In this document: in pieces, positions 1 through 8,026 of the stretch
Layout: each line of letters opens with the position of its first letter
Position numbering within the stretch: the stretch's first letter is position 1
Source: Comamonadaceae bacterium
Lineage (GTDB): Bacteria > Pseudomonadota > Gammaproteobacteria > Burkholderiales > Burkholderiaceae
Direction of reading: 5' to 3'
Assembly (NCBI GenBank): GCA_947505995.1
Contig: CANNNB010000014.1
Span: 1-20,155 of the forward strand
DNA length: 20,155 bases
Program-made: the position numbers and the translations under genes
The notes under the pieces: model-generated
Seen by the model: the letters and a program-made list of their open reading frames with translations, nothing else
What the model was told of the DNA's origin: nothing
Database searches by the model: none

Positions 1-368
1 GTACTGGCTTCCCCATTCGAGTTCACGGTGCCTTTGTGAGTGACGAAGAAGTACACCGCGTGGTGAGCTATTTGAAAACGCAAGGTCAGCCAGATTACAT
101 CGAGGGCGTGCTGGAAGGTGGTGCCACCGATGGCGAGGACACAGGCTACGGCGAAAGTGGCGATACTGAAAAAGATCCGATGTATGACCAAGCCGTTGAA
201 GTGGTTTTGAAAAATCGCAAAGCCAGCATTTCTTTGGTTCAGCGGCATTTGAAAATTGGCTACAACCGGGCTGCACGCTTGGTTGAAGAGATGGAAAAAG
301 CGGGCTTGGTCAGCTCCATGAGCAGCAACGGCCAGCGTGAAATTTTGGTGCCCTCGCGCACTGAATAA
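1..368 (+). CDS. ftsK: DNA translocase FtsK, C-terminal end (5' truncated)
   Basis: Only the last 121 residues are inside the window; the reading frame is open from base 3 and the gene begins upstream. The visible part starts with the end of the RecA-like motor ([20 protein letters not shown], the typical closing segment of the FtsK/SpoIIIE ATPase), passes through an acidic Gly/Asp/Glu-rich linker, and ends in the gamma winged-helix domain (from about [20 protein letters not shown], with a conserved [11 protein letters not shown] helix). In known FtsK proteins the gamma domain reads the polar KOPS sequences that direct translocation toward dif and activates XerCD at the septum. The stop lies 28 bases before lolA, the same neighbour seen in many proteobacteria. 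Identification is secure; nothing can be said of the N-terminal membrane part. Confidence 0.95.
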   Translation, partial: TGFPIRVHGAFVSDEEVHRVVSYLKTQGQPDYIEGVLEGGATDGEDTGYGESGDTEKDPMYDQAVEVVLKNRKASISLVQRHLKIGYNRAARLVEEMEKAGLVSSMSSNGQREILVPSRTE

Positions 369-396
369 ACGTTCGCTAGCAAACTTCATTGCCAGA

Positions 397-1077
397 ATGA
401 AAGCCAAGTTTCAATTTTTTTGGATCTTTGTTGTATGGCTTGGTCTTGCGCCACTTGCGTTGGCTCAAGCTAACACCAATGCCCTAGAGTCTTTGCGCCA
501 ATTTCTACAACTTAGCAATACTGGGCGAGCGCAATTTACACAGGTGGTAAGTTCACCTGCCAAAGCCGACCAAGCCCCACGCCGAAAAACCTCTTCTGGC
601 ACGTTTGAATTTCAAAAGCCACAGCAGTTTCGTTTTGCTTACCAAAAACCATTTGTGCAAACCATGGTGTCTGACGGCCAGTCGCTTTGGCTTTATGACG
701 CCGATTTGAACCAAGTCACTGTGCGCAAACAAAGCCAGTTGCTTGGGCAAACACCTGTAGCATTGATCGCCTCCTCGGGTGATTTGAAAGCACTCCAAGC
801 TGAATTCAATTTAATTGCAGAGCCAGACTCTGAAGGCTTGCAGTGGGTCAAAGCCACACCCAAGCAATCTGAAGGTGCGGTTCAATTCATTCGTGTAGGA
901 CTCAAGCCCGCTTCTGGCGCAAGTTTGAATGTGCCTGCTTTGGCGGCGCTTGAAATTGTCGATGGCTTAGGTCAAACATCGCGTTTGAATTTTCAGAATT
1001 TCGAAGTTAATGTGAAGTTGCCTTCTGAAACTTTTCAATTCAAACCACCTGCAGGTGCACAGGTCATTCGGCCATGA
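397..1077 (+). CDS. lolA: Outer-membrane lipoprotein carrier LolA
   Basis: Periplasmic chaperone that takes lipoproteins released by LolCDE and hands them to LolB at the outer membrane. The protein is 226 residues from the ATG at 397. It opens with a Sec signal peptide (basic MKAKF, hydrophobic core, ALA at 21-23 before Gln24). The mature part has the family's features: an early SNTGRAQFTQVV strand, the GTFEFQKPQQFRFAY segment, a VSDGQSLWLYDADLNQV block and a C-terminal ETFQFKPPAGAQVI. An in-frame GTG at 337 would extend it, but that places the start inside ftsK and puts 20 extra residues before a normal signal peptide, so 397 is preferred; the ribosome site there is weak. The last four bases (ATGA) overlap the start of rarA, suggesting coupled translation. 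Confidence 0.93.
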   Translation: MKAKFQFFWIFVVWLGLAPLALAQANTNALESLRQFLQLSNTGRAQFTQVVSSPAKADQAPRRKTSSGTFEFQKPQQFRFAYQKPFVQTMVSDGQSLWLYDADLNQVTVRKQSQLLGQTPVALIASSGDLKALQAEFNLIAEPDSEGLQWVKATPKQSEGAVQFIRVGLKPASGASLNVPALAALEIVDGLGQTSRLNFQNFEVNVKLPSETFQFKPPAGAQVIRP

Positions 1078-2378
1078 ACCCCAGCCCTCATTTGCAGCAG
1101 CCTCTTGCAGAGCGCTTGCGGCCTCGACAATTGGGCGAAGTGATCGGTCAGCAACACCTCATAGGCGAAGGACTGGCGCTCAGGCTGGCGTTTGAATCGG
1201 GTCAGCCGCACAGTTGTATTTTGTGGGGCCCACCTGGGGTTGGCAAAACCACCATTGCACGGCTTATGGCCGATGCATTCGACGCACAATTTATCAGCAT
1301 CAGTGCGGTACTGGGAGGTGTCAAAGACATTCGGGAGGCCGTCGAAAAAGCTGAGGCCGCCTTGAATGGATTGCAGCCAAAGAGAACCATTGTGTTTGTC
1401 GATGAGGTTCACCGATTTAACAAAAGCCAGCAAGACGCTTTTTTGCCGCATGTTGAGAGTGGCTTGTTCACCTTCATTGGCGCCACTACCGAAAACCCGT
1501 CCTTTGAGGTTAATTCTGCTTTGCTTTCTAGGGCAGCCGTCTATGTTCTGCAGTCATTAGGTGAAGATGATTTAAAACAAATTGTGATGCGAGCGCATGC
1601 CATTGGTGCTATCCCTGTTTTAGAAACTGAAGCAGAGCAGCGCCTCATTGCCTATGCCGATGGCGATGCTCGGCGCTTGCTCAACACCCTTGAAACCTTG
1701 TCGGTTGCAGCTCAAAGCGAGAAGCTTGCAGAAATTTCTGATGCTTGGCTGATGAAGGTATTGGGTGAGCGCATGCGCCGCTATGACAAAGGCGGCGAGC
1801 AGTTCTACGACACCATCAGTGCGCTGCACAAATCTGTGAGGGGCTCAGACCCAGATGCTGCTTTGTACTGGTTCACGCGGATGCTAGACGGCGGCGCCGA
1901 TCCTCGCTATATGGCCAGGCGCTTGATTCGCATGGCAACCGAAGACATTGGCTTGGCCGATCCTCGCGCACTTCGTTTGGCATTGGACGCTGCAGAGGTT
2001 TATGAGCGCTTGGGAAGTCCGGAAGGTGAACTGGCTTTGGCAGAATGTGTGATTTATTTGGCGGTAGCGGCCAAATCTAATGCCGTTTATAAAGCATTCA
2101 ATGAAGCCAAAGCATGGGTCAAAAAAGATGGCACACGTCCTGTGCCAATGCACTTGCGCAATGCCCCCACGCAACTCATGAAAACCTTGGACTACGGCAA
2201 AGGCTATCGCTATGCTCATGATGAAGAAGGCGGCTTTGCAGCAGGCGAAAAGTATTTGCCTGATGGCATGCCTGCGCCAGGTTTTTACCGTCCCGTCAAT
2301 CGTGGTTTAGAGTTAAAGATTGCAGAAAAAATGGCCAGCTTGAATGAAATGAATCAATCAAAAGCGACAAAGAAATAG
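1074..2378 (+). CDS. rarA: Replication-associated recombination protein A (RarA/MgsA)
   Basis: AAA+ ATPase of the RarA/Mgs1/WRNIP1 family, which acts at stalled replication forks and is related to clamp-loader subunits. The 434-residue length is normal for the family. Visible motifs: Walker [10 protein letters not shown] at 52-60, Walker B IVFVDE at 106-111 followed by the family-typical [17 protein letters not shown], sensor 1 [10 protein letters not shown] near 136-145, and the C-terminal tetramerisation region with [26 protein letters not shown] and ASEDIGLAD-like ([10 protein letters not shown]) segments. The ATG overlaps the lolA stop by four bases. The ftsK-lolA-rarA order is a widespread arrangement in proteobacteria. 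Its stop is nine bases before livH. Confidence 0.96.
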   Translation: MNPSPHLQQPLAERLRPRQLGEVIGQQHLIGEGLALRLAFESGQPHSCILWGPPGVGKTTIARLMADAFDAQFISISAVLGGVKDIREAVEKAEAALNGLQPKRTIVFVDEVHRFNKSQQDAFLPHVESGLFTFIGATTENPSFEVNSALLSRAAVYVLQSLGEDDLKQIVMRAHAIGAIPVLETEAEQRLIAYADGDARRLLNTLETLSVAAQSEKLAEISDAWLMKVLGERMRRYDKGGEQFYDTISALHKSVRGSDPDAALYWFTRMLDGGADPRYMARRLIRMATEDIGLADPRALRLALDAAEVYERLGSPEGELALAECVIYLAVAAKSNAVYKAFNEAKAWVKKDGTRPVPMHLRNAPTQLMKTLDYGKGYRYAHDEEGGFAAGEKYLPDGMPAPGFYRPVNRGLELKIAEKMASLNEMNQSKATKK

Positions 2379-2387
2379 GAGTTTGGT

Positions 2388-3317
2388 ATGGATGTCTTTC
2401 TCCAGCAGGTGATCAATGGCTTGGTTCAAGGCAGCATGTATGCCCTGATTGCCTTGGGGTACACCATGGTTTACGGCATCATCAATTTGATCAACTTTGC
2501 GCACGGTGAAGTGCTCATGGTGGCCGCCCTGACCAGCTGGTCTGTGATTGCGCTCATGCAAGATGCCACGCCTGGCATGCCCGGCTGGTTGATGCTCTTG
2601 ATCTCTTTACTCATTGCCAGTGTGGTTGCAGCTTCGCTCAATTTTGCAATTGAAAAAATTGCCTACAGACCTTTGCGAAACAGCCCTAAATTGGCGCCAC
2701 TGATCACCGCCATTGGTGTCAGCATCTTGCTTCAAACTTTGGCCATGATTATCTGGAAACCCAACTACAAGCCATTTCCCACCTTGTTGTCCACCACCCC
2801 TATCAACGTGGGAGGTGCAGTTATTTCAACTACACAAATCATGATTTTGGGTGTCACTGCCATTTCATTGGCGGTGTTGATGTGGGTGGTCAATGCCACC
2901 AAGTTGGGCAGGGCCATGCGCGCTACTTCAGAGAACCCACGCGTTGCTGCCTTGATGGGTGTGAAGCCCGACATGGTCATTTCTGCCACCTTCATCATTG
3001 GCGCCATATTGGCAGCCATTGCGGGTGTGATGTTTGCATCCAATTACGGCACTGTGCATCACAGCATGGGCTTCTTGCCCGGCTTAAAAGCTTTTACTGC
3101 TGCGGTCTTTGGTGGTATTGGTAACTTAACGGGTGCTGTCGTGGGGGGTATTTTGCTAGGCCTCATTGAGTCCATTGGCTCGGGCTACATTGGCGTTCTG
3201 ACAGGCGGCGTACTGGGCAGTCACTACGCTGATATTTTTGCTTTCATTGTGCTCATCATCGTGCTCACATTAAGGCCTTCAGGCTTGATGGGTGAGCGTG
3301 TGGCCGACCGCGCTTGA
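2388..3317 (+). CDS. livH: Branched-chain amino acid ABC transporter permease LivH
   Basis: Inner-membrane permease of the HAAT (LivH/LivM) class; in characterised systems it pairs with LivM and two ATPases to import leucine-type amino acids or related compounds. The 309-residue protein starts with the hallmark LivH segment (QQVINGLVQGSMYALIALGY, then TMVYGIINLINFAHGE), contains about eight hydrophobic spans, and carries the cytoplasmic ATPase-coupling loop (TKLGRAMRATSENPRVAALMG). The C-terminal end LRPSGLMGERV is also typical. A good ribosome site, AGGAG at 2377-2381, sits six bases before the ATG and overlaps the rarA stop, so the gene probably continues the upstream transcript. Actual substrate is unknown: HAAT permeases also carry urea, amides and aromatic acids. 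Confidence 0.93.
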   Translation: MDVFLQQVINGLVQGSMYALIALGYTMVYGIINLINFAHGEVLMVAALTSWSVIALMQDATPGMPGWLMLLISLLIASVVAASLNFAIEKIAYRPLRNSPKLAPLITAIGVSILLQTLAMIIWKPNYKPFPTLLSTTPINVGGAVISTTQIMILGVTAISLAVLMWVVNATKLGRAMRATSENPRVAALMGVKPDMVISATFIIGAILAAIAGVMFASNYGTVHHSMGFLPGLKAFTAAVFGGIGNLTGAVVGGILLGLIESIGSGYIGVLTGGVLGSHYADIFAFIVLIIVLTLRPSGLMGERVADRA

Positions 3318-3336
3318 GATTCAGTTGGAGGGCGCA

Positions 3337-4422
3337 ATGAACAATTCAAAAAATCTCAAAATTCTGGCCATAGGTGTTGCGCTGCTGGTCTTGCCTTTGG
3401 TGCTTCAGCAGTTTGGCAATGCATGGGTGCGCATTGCCGACATGGCCTTGCTCTATGTCTTGTTGGCGGTTGGCCTGAACATTGTGGTGGGCTATGCGGG
3501 CTTGCTCGATTTGGGCTATGTCGCCTTCTTCGCCGTCGGCGCCTACATGTATGGCCTGTTGGCGTCGCCTCATCTGATTGAAACATTTCCAGCCATTGCT
3601 GCCATGTTCCCTCGTGGGTTGCACATGCCTTTGTGGGTCATTGTGCCAGCGGCGGCCGCATTGGCGGGTTTGTTTGGCATGTTGCTAGGCGCACCCACTT
3701 TAAAGCTGCGCGGCGATTATTTAGCCATTGTCACTTTGGGCTTCGGCGAAATCATTCGGGTGTTTTTGAACAACTTGGACCAGCCCGTCAACATCACCAA
3801 CGGCCCTAAGGGTTTGAATCAAATTGATCCGATTCATTTCTTTGGTATCAATCTGGGCAAAAAATTCGATTTTTTGGGTGTTGAATTTGCATCAGTGAGC
3901 CTTTACTACTACCTGTTTTTGTCTTTGGTGCTGGTGACCATTTTGATTTCATATCGACTCCAAGCTTCGCGCATTGGCCGAGCATGGATGGCCATTCGAG
4001 AAGATGAAATTGCAGCCCAGGCCATGGGTTTGAACACCCGCAATTTAAAACTCATGGCCTTTGGCATGGGCGCCACCTTTGGCGGAATATCAGGTGCCAT
4101 GTTTGCAGGCTTCCAAGGCTTTATTTCGCCAGAGTCATTCAGCCTTATGGAGTCAGTCATGATTGTGGCTATGGTGGTGCTGGGCGGCTTGGGTCACTTG
4201 CCTGGGGTTATTTTGGGAGCGGTGCTCTTGTCTGCATTGCCAGAAATTTTGCGTTATGTGGCCGGTCCTTTGCAGTCCATGACCGATGGCCGCATTGACG
4301 CCGCTATTTTGCGTCAACTGCTCATTGCCTTGGCCATGATTGTCATCATGCTCATGCGCCCTCGCGGTTTGTGGCCTTCGAATGAGCACGGCAAAGCCTT
4401 GCAAGTGAAAGAGGGCGCTTAA
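3337..4422 (+). CDS. livM: Branched-chain amino acid ABC transporter permease LivM
   Basis: Second permease of the HAAT transporter, 361 residues from the ATG at 3337. That start has GGAG at 3327-3330; a GTG at 3292 in the same frame lies inside livH and is rejected. Family markers are LLYVLLAVGLNIVVGYAGLLDLGYVAFFAVGAY near 36-68, LRGDYLAIVTLGFGEIIRV in the middle, the ATPase-contact loop RIGRAWMAIREDEIAAQAMG and a final RPRGLWPS. Roughly eight to ten hydrophobic segments are visible. It begins 19 bases after livH and stops one base before livG, so the four liv genes are very likely cotranscribed. Confidence 0.93.
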   Translation: MNNSKNLKILAIGVALLVLPLVLQQFGNAWVRIADMALLYVLLAVGLNIVVGYAGLLDLGYVAFFAVGAYMYGLLASPHLIETFPAIAAMFPRGLHMPLWVIVPAAAALAGLFGMLLGAPTLKLRGDYLAIVTLGFGEIIRVFLNNLDQPVNITNGPKGLNQIDPIHFFGINLGKKFDFLGVEFASVSLYYYLFLSLVLVTILISYRLQASRIGRAWMAIREDEIAAQAMGLNTRNLKLMAFGMGATFGGISGAMFAGFQGFISPESFSLMESVMIVAMVVLGGLGHLPGVILGAVLLSALPEILRYVAGPLQSMTDGRIDAAILRQLLIALAMIVIMLMRPRGLWPSNEHGKALQVKEGA

Positions 4423-4423
4423 C

Positions 4424-5212
4424 ATGAACTCGAACCTGCCCATCACGGAAACAGTTTTAAAAGTAGCTGGCATTTCCAAGCGCTTTGGCGGCTTGCAAGC
4501 TTTGTCTGATGTGGGTATGACCATTGAACGCGGACAAGTCTACGGACTCATTGGCCCCAATGGTGCTGGCAAAACCACCTTCTTCAATGTCATCACCGGC
4601 CTCTACTCGCCAGACAGTGGCAGTTTCGAATTGGCAGGCAAACCTTATCAACCTACTGCAGTTCACGAAGTTGCCATGGCGGGCATTGCGCGAACCTTTC
4701 AGAACATTCGGTTGTTTGCTGAAATGACAGCTCTGGAAAACGTCATGGTTGGCCGCCATGTGAGAACCTCATCTGGATTGTTGGGCGCTATTTTTAGAAC
4801 ACCCAAATTCAAACAAGAAGAAGCCGAAATTGCGCACCGTGCACAAGAATTGTTGGACTACGTGGGCATCGGTCAATATGCCGACTACCGCGCGCGCACT
4901 TTGTCCTATGGCGATCAGCGTCGACTAGAAATTGCCCGAGCGCTTGCCACCGATCCACAACTCATTGCCTTGGACGAACCCGCAGCCGGCATGAACGCCA
5001 CAGAAAAAGTGCAATTGCGTGAGCTCATAGACCAGATTAGGAAAGACAACAGAACCATCTTGCTCATTGAACACGATGTGAAATTGGTCATGGGTTTGTG
5101 CGACCGCGTCACGGTGCTCGACTATGGCAAACAAATTGCCGAGGGCACACCTGCAGATGTGCAAAAAAATGAAAAAGTGATTGAAGCCTATTTGGGTACC
5201 GGAGGGCATTGA
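4424..5212 (+). CDS. livG: Branched-chain amino acid ABC transporter ATPase LivG
   Basis: Cytoplasmic ATPase that powers the LivHM permease with LivF. The 262-residue protein has Walker A GPNGAGKTT (44-52), a Q-loop in the FQNIRLF segment, the LivG-type signature LSYGDQRRLEIARAL (from 160), Walker B LIALDEP with D184/E185, and the H-loop histidine at 217 (LLIEHDVKLVMGLCDRVTVL). The insertion after the Q-loop (GRHVRTSSGLLGAIFRTPKF) is characteristic of LivG compared with LivF. Only one base separates it from livM upstream and from livF downstream. Confidence 0.94.
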   Translation: MNSNLPITETVLKVAGISKRFGGLQALSDVGMTIERGQVYGLIGPNGAGKTTFFNVITGLYSPDSGSFELAGKPYQPTAVHEVAMAGIARTFQNIRLFAEMTALENVMVGRHVRTSSGLLGAIFRTPKFKQEEAEIAHRAQELLDYVGIGQYADYRARTLSYGDQRRLEIARALATDPQLIALDEPAAGMNATEKVQLRELIDQIRKDNRTILLIEHDVKLVMGLCDRVTVLDYGKQIAEGTPADVQKNEKVIEAYLGTGGH

Positions 5213-5213
5213 A

Positions 5214-5930
5214 ATGACGGTCACATTGTTGAAAGTCAAAGGCCTTGAAGTGGCCTACGGCGGCATTCAGGCTGTTAAGGGCATCGATTTTGAAGTGCAC
5301 GAAGGTGAATTGGTGTGTCTCATTGGCTCCAATGGAGCGGGCAAAACAAGCACCATGAAAGCCATCTCAGGGACCTTGCCCATCCATGCAGGTGACATTG
5401 AATACATGGGCAAAAGCATTGTGGGTCAAGGCCCCTGGGATTTGGTCAAGCAGGGTTTGGCCATGGTGCCCGAAGGACGCGGTGTGTTCACACGCATGAG
5501 CATCATTGAGAATTTGCTCATGGGCGCCTACATTCGCAACGACACCGCCGCCATTCAAGACGATATGGAAAAAGTGTTTCACACCTTTCCCAGGTTGCGT
5601 GAGCGCAAAGACCAATTGGCTGGCACCATGTCGGGTGGCGAGCAACAAATGTTGGCCATGGGCCGTGCCCTCATGAGCCGCCCCAAGGTCTTGTTGTTGG
5701 ATGAGCCCTCTATGGGGCTGTCACCCATCATGGTGGACAAAGTTTTCGAAGTGGTGCGCGATGTTTTTGCGCAAGGCGTGACGGTCTTGTTGGTCGAGCA
5801 AAACGCCAGTCGTGCTTTGGCATTGGCCAATCGGGGTTATGTCATGGAGTCTGGTTTGATTGCCATGACTGGGCCTGGGCAAGACTTGTTGAACGATCCC
5901 AAAGTGCGTGCAGCCTATTTGGGTGAATAA
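5214..5930 (+). CDS. livF: Branched-chain amino acid ABC transporter ATPase LivF
   Basis: Partner ATPase of LivG, 238 residues. Motifs: Walker [10 protein letters not shown] (38-46), signature [16 protein letters not shown] (S140-G141-G142-E143), Walker [14 protein letters not shown] (D163/E164), and LLVEQNAS, where glutamine stands at the usual H-loop neighbourhood, as is normal for LivF proteins. The ATG at 5214 is preceded by GGAGGG (5201-5206) inside the end of livG, one base after the livG stop; an in-frame TTG at 5181 is a poorer choice. It is the last gene of the + strand block: the next gene converges on it and only six bases lie between the two stop codons. No livJ/livK binding-protein gene follows. 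Confidence 0.94.
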   Translation: MTVTLLKVKGLEVAYGGIQAVKGIDFEVHEGELVCLIGSNGAGKTSTMKAISGTLPIHAGDIEYMGKSIVGQGPWDLVKQGLAMVPEGRGVFTRMSIIENLLMGAYIRNDTAAIQDDMEKVFHTFPRLRERKDQLAGTMSGGEQQMLAMGRALMSRPKVLLLDEPSMGLSPIMVDKVFEVVRDVFAQGVTVLLVEQNASRALALANRGYVMESGLIAMTGPGQDLLNDPKVRAAYLGE

Positions 5931-5936
5931 AACTTG

Positions 5937-6935
5937 TCAGTCGACTTTTGCGCCACTGGCTTTGACAACGGGCTCATACTTGGCCAACTCGCGCTTCATG
6001 AATGCAGCAAATTGTTCGGGCGAGCTACTGACTGGTTCAATCAGCATCATGCCAAACCGAGTTTTGGTTTCGGGCGCAGCAAGAGCGCTTGAGAAAGCTT
6101 GATGCAATCGAGCCACGATGGCAGGCGGCGTGTTGGCAGGCGCTACCAAGCCCCACCAAGTGTCGACTTCAAATCCTTTGAGCGTTTCGGACATGGCTGG
6201 AATGTCCGGCAATGCGTTTGATCGTTGTAGCGTTGTGACCGCCAATGCTTTCAGTTTGCCAGCCTTGATGTTGGGCGCTGCTGTGGCCAGGTTGTCAAAG
6301 TTGAAATCGACTTGGCCAGACAACAACGCCAACTGCGCAGGATTGCCGCCGTTGTAAGGGATGTGCACAGCAAAGATGCCGGCATCGCGCTTGAACATTT
6401 CTGCGGCCAAATGACCGGCGCTGCCATTGCCGCCAGAGCCGACATTGAGCTTGCCTGGATTGGCTTTGGCATAGGCTATCAAGTCGCTTACGTTGTTGAT
6501 TTTCAAACGCTGTGCAGTTTCTGCATTCATCACCAACACATTGGGTACGCGAACCATTTGCGTGATGGCGGCAAAGTCTGTGGCTGCATTAAAGGGCATT
6601 TTGGTGAACAGCCATGGGTTAATGGCATGCGTGGCCACAGCGGAAATACCAATGGTGTAACCATCAGCTGGGGCTTTGGCCACAATGTCTACGCCCAAGT
6701 TGCCACCTGCACCCGGCTTGTTGTCGATGATGACAACCCCAAGGGTGTCTTTGACACGTTCTGCCAAGGCACGCGCAGTGACGTCAATGGGGCCGCCAGG
6801 TGCATAGGGCACCACAAGGCGAATTGGTTTTTCTAAAGCTTGTGCGAATGCGTTTGACAAGCTAACAAGGGCTAACATGGACATGGCAACGCAGAGCAAG
6901 CTGCGGCGGTGTCCCCATAATTGAGTGGTAAGCAT
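5937..6935 (-). CDS. Bug/TctC-family periplasmic substrate-binding protein
   Basis: A 332-residue tripartite-tricarboxylate-transporter-type binding protein (Bug family, greatly expanded in Burkholderiales). It has an N-terminal Sec signal peptide (basic GHRR at 8-11, hydrophobic core, cleavage probably after AFA at 29-31). The mature part shows the conserved Bug motifs: KPIRLVVPYAPGGPIDVTAR, the DNKPGAGGNLGVDIVAKAPADGYT segment, a VGSGGNGSAGHLAAE segment and IPYNGGNPAQLALLSGQVDF. Known Bug proteins bind small carboxylates or related ligands; the ligand here cannot be read from the sequence. No tctA/tctB membrane partners are nearby, as is usual for orphan Bug genes. Its ATG overlaps the stop of the upstream reductase gene by one base (TGATG), which implies coupled translation. 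Confidence 0.9.
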   Translation of the reverse strand: MLTTQLWGHRRSLLCVAMSMLALVSLSNAFAQALEKPIRLVVPYAPGGPIDVTARALAERVKDTLGVVIIDNKPGAGGNLGVDIVAKAPADGYTIGISAVATHAINPWLFTKMPFNAATDFAAITQMVRVPNVLVMNAETAQRLKINNVSDLIAYAKANPGKLNVGSGGNGSAGHLAAEMFKRDAGIFAVHIPYNGGNPAQLALLSGQVDFNFDNLATAAPNIKAGKLKALAVTTLQRSNALPDIPAMSETLKGFEVDTWWGLVAPANTPPAIVARLHQAFSSALAAPETKTRFGMMLIEPVSSSPEQFAAFMKRELAKYEPVVKASGAKVD

Positions 6936-7981
6936 CAGGTGGACTCCTTGGCCTTATCGGCTTCAGTGGTGAATGAATCGGCAAAGTAGGCGTCTTCAGG
7001 TAAGCCTGCTTTGCCCACGTAGTCTGCACGTGCTGAGTCCACCACAATGGGTGCGCCGCAAGCATAGACTTGGTATTCGCTCAAATTGGGATGGTCTTGC
7101 AAGACAGCTTGATGGACAAAGCCCGTTCGACCTGTCCATGCATCTTCTGGCAACGCATCTGACACCACAGGCACATAACTTAAGTGGGGCATGGCTTTAA
7201 CTTGCGCTTCAACCCAATCGCTCATGTACAAATCGGCAGGGCGTCGACCGCCCCAATACAAGCTAGCAGGCCGTGTAATGCCTTTGTGTTGCATGTGCTC
7301 AATGAGCGCTTTGATGGGCGCAAAGCCCGTACCCGATGCCAACAAAATAATGGGCGCCTGAGAGTCTTCACGCAAAAAGAAACTGCCGTAAGGGCCCTCA
7401 ATTCGCAAGATGTCTTTTTCCTTCATGGTGCTGAACACCGGGTCGGTGAACTTGCCGCCAGGCATATGGCGAATGTGCAGCGCCACTTTGGGAGCAACAG
7501 GGTCAAGTGTGTGTGGCGCGTTGGCCATGCTGTAACTGCGGCGCGCGCCATCGCGCAATAAAAAATCAACATACTGACCAGCGTGATATTGCATGACATC
7601 GGTTGCTGGTAACTGCAGGGTCACGGCCATCACGTCGTGTGATTTCTTTTCTAGACTGACCACGCGCACAGGCATTTTCTTGATGGGGAAGCTGCCTGCT
7701 TCAGTGACTTGTCTAGATATCAAAACCAAATCGCTTTGCGCTGTTGAGCAGCAAGTCAAAATGAGACCCGCTGCTTCTTCTTCTGCACTCAATGCTTTTG
7801 ACTGATGCTCACCATGAATCACGGTGCCAGAGATTTTTTGACATTTGCAGGAACCGCAAGCGCCATCTTTGCAGCCATAGGGCAGGCCAATGCCTTGCCG
7901 TATGCCGGCTGCGAGCAAAGTTTCGCTGGTATCTGCGTTAAAAGTACGGCCACTGGGCTCTACGGTAATTTGGAAGCTCAT
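6935..7981 (-). CDS. 2Fe-2S ferredoxin / FAD-NAD(P)H oxidoreductase fusion
   Basis: A 348-residue electron-transfer flavoprotein. Residues 1 to about 95 form a plant-type [2Fe-2S] ferredoxin with ligands C37, C42, C45 and C77 (GCKDGACGSCKCQ and LTCCS). From about 100 comes a ferredoxin-NADP-reductase-like module: FAD motif R148-S149-Y150-S151, NAD(P)H-binding LASGTGFAP (G217-P222) and a C-terminal YACGAP. The same domain order occurs in oxygenase reductases and in proteins named CDP-6-deoxy-glucoseen reductase (AscD-like); the latter name is common for Comamonadaceae homologues but the sugar reaction is unlikely here since no deoxysugar genes are present. It probably passes electrons from NAD(P)H to an unidentified oxygenase or other acceptor. 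It is transcribed away from the SDR gene and heads a two-gene unit with the Bug protein. Confidence 0.88.
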   Translation of the reverse strand: MSFQITVEPSGRTFNADTSETLLAAGIRQGIGLPYGCKDGACGSCKCQKISGTVIHGEHQSKALSAEEEAAGLILTCCSTAQSDLVLISRQVTEAGSFPIKKMPVRVVSLEKKSHDVMAVTLQLPATDVMQYHAGQYVDFLLRDGARRSYSMANAPHTLDPVAPKVALHIRHMPGGKFTDPVFSTMKEKDILRIEGPYGSFFLREDSQAPIILLASGTGFAPIKALIEHMQHKGITRPASLYWGGRRPADLYMSDWVEAQVKAMPHLSYVPVVSDALPEDAWTGRTGFVHQAVLQDHPNLSEYQVYACGAPIVVDSARADYVGKAGLPEDAYFADSFTTEADKAKEST

Positions 7982-8026
7982 GTTTTCGTTATCCTAGGGG
8001 GGTCATCAATTTTCTAACCCCTGATT

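Noticed and set aside
6312..6836. A 174-codon open frame antisense to the Bug protein gene
   Set aside because: Mirror of a protein with clear signal peptide and family motifs; no supporting start signal.
6935..7981. Deoxysugar biosynthesis enzyme (CDP-6-deoxy-glucoseen reductase) as a literal function
   Set aside because: The domain order fits, but no other deoxysugar gene is nearby and the same architecture serves many oxygenases; only a general reductase call is supportable.
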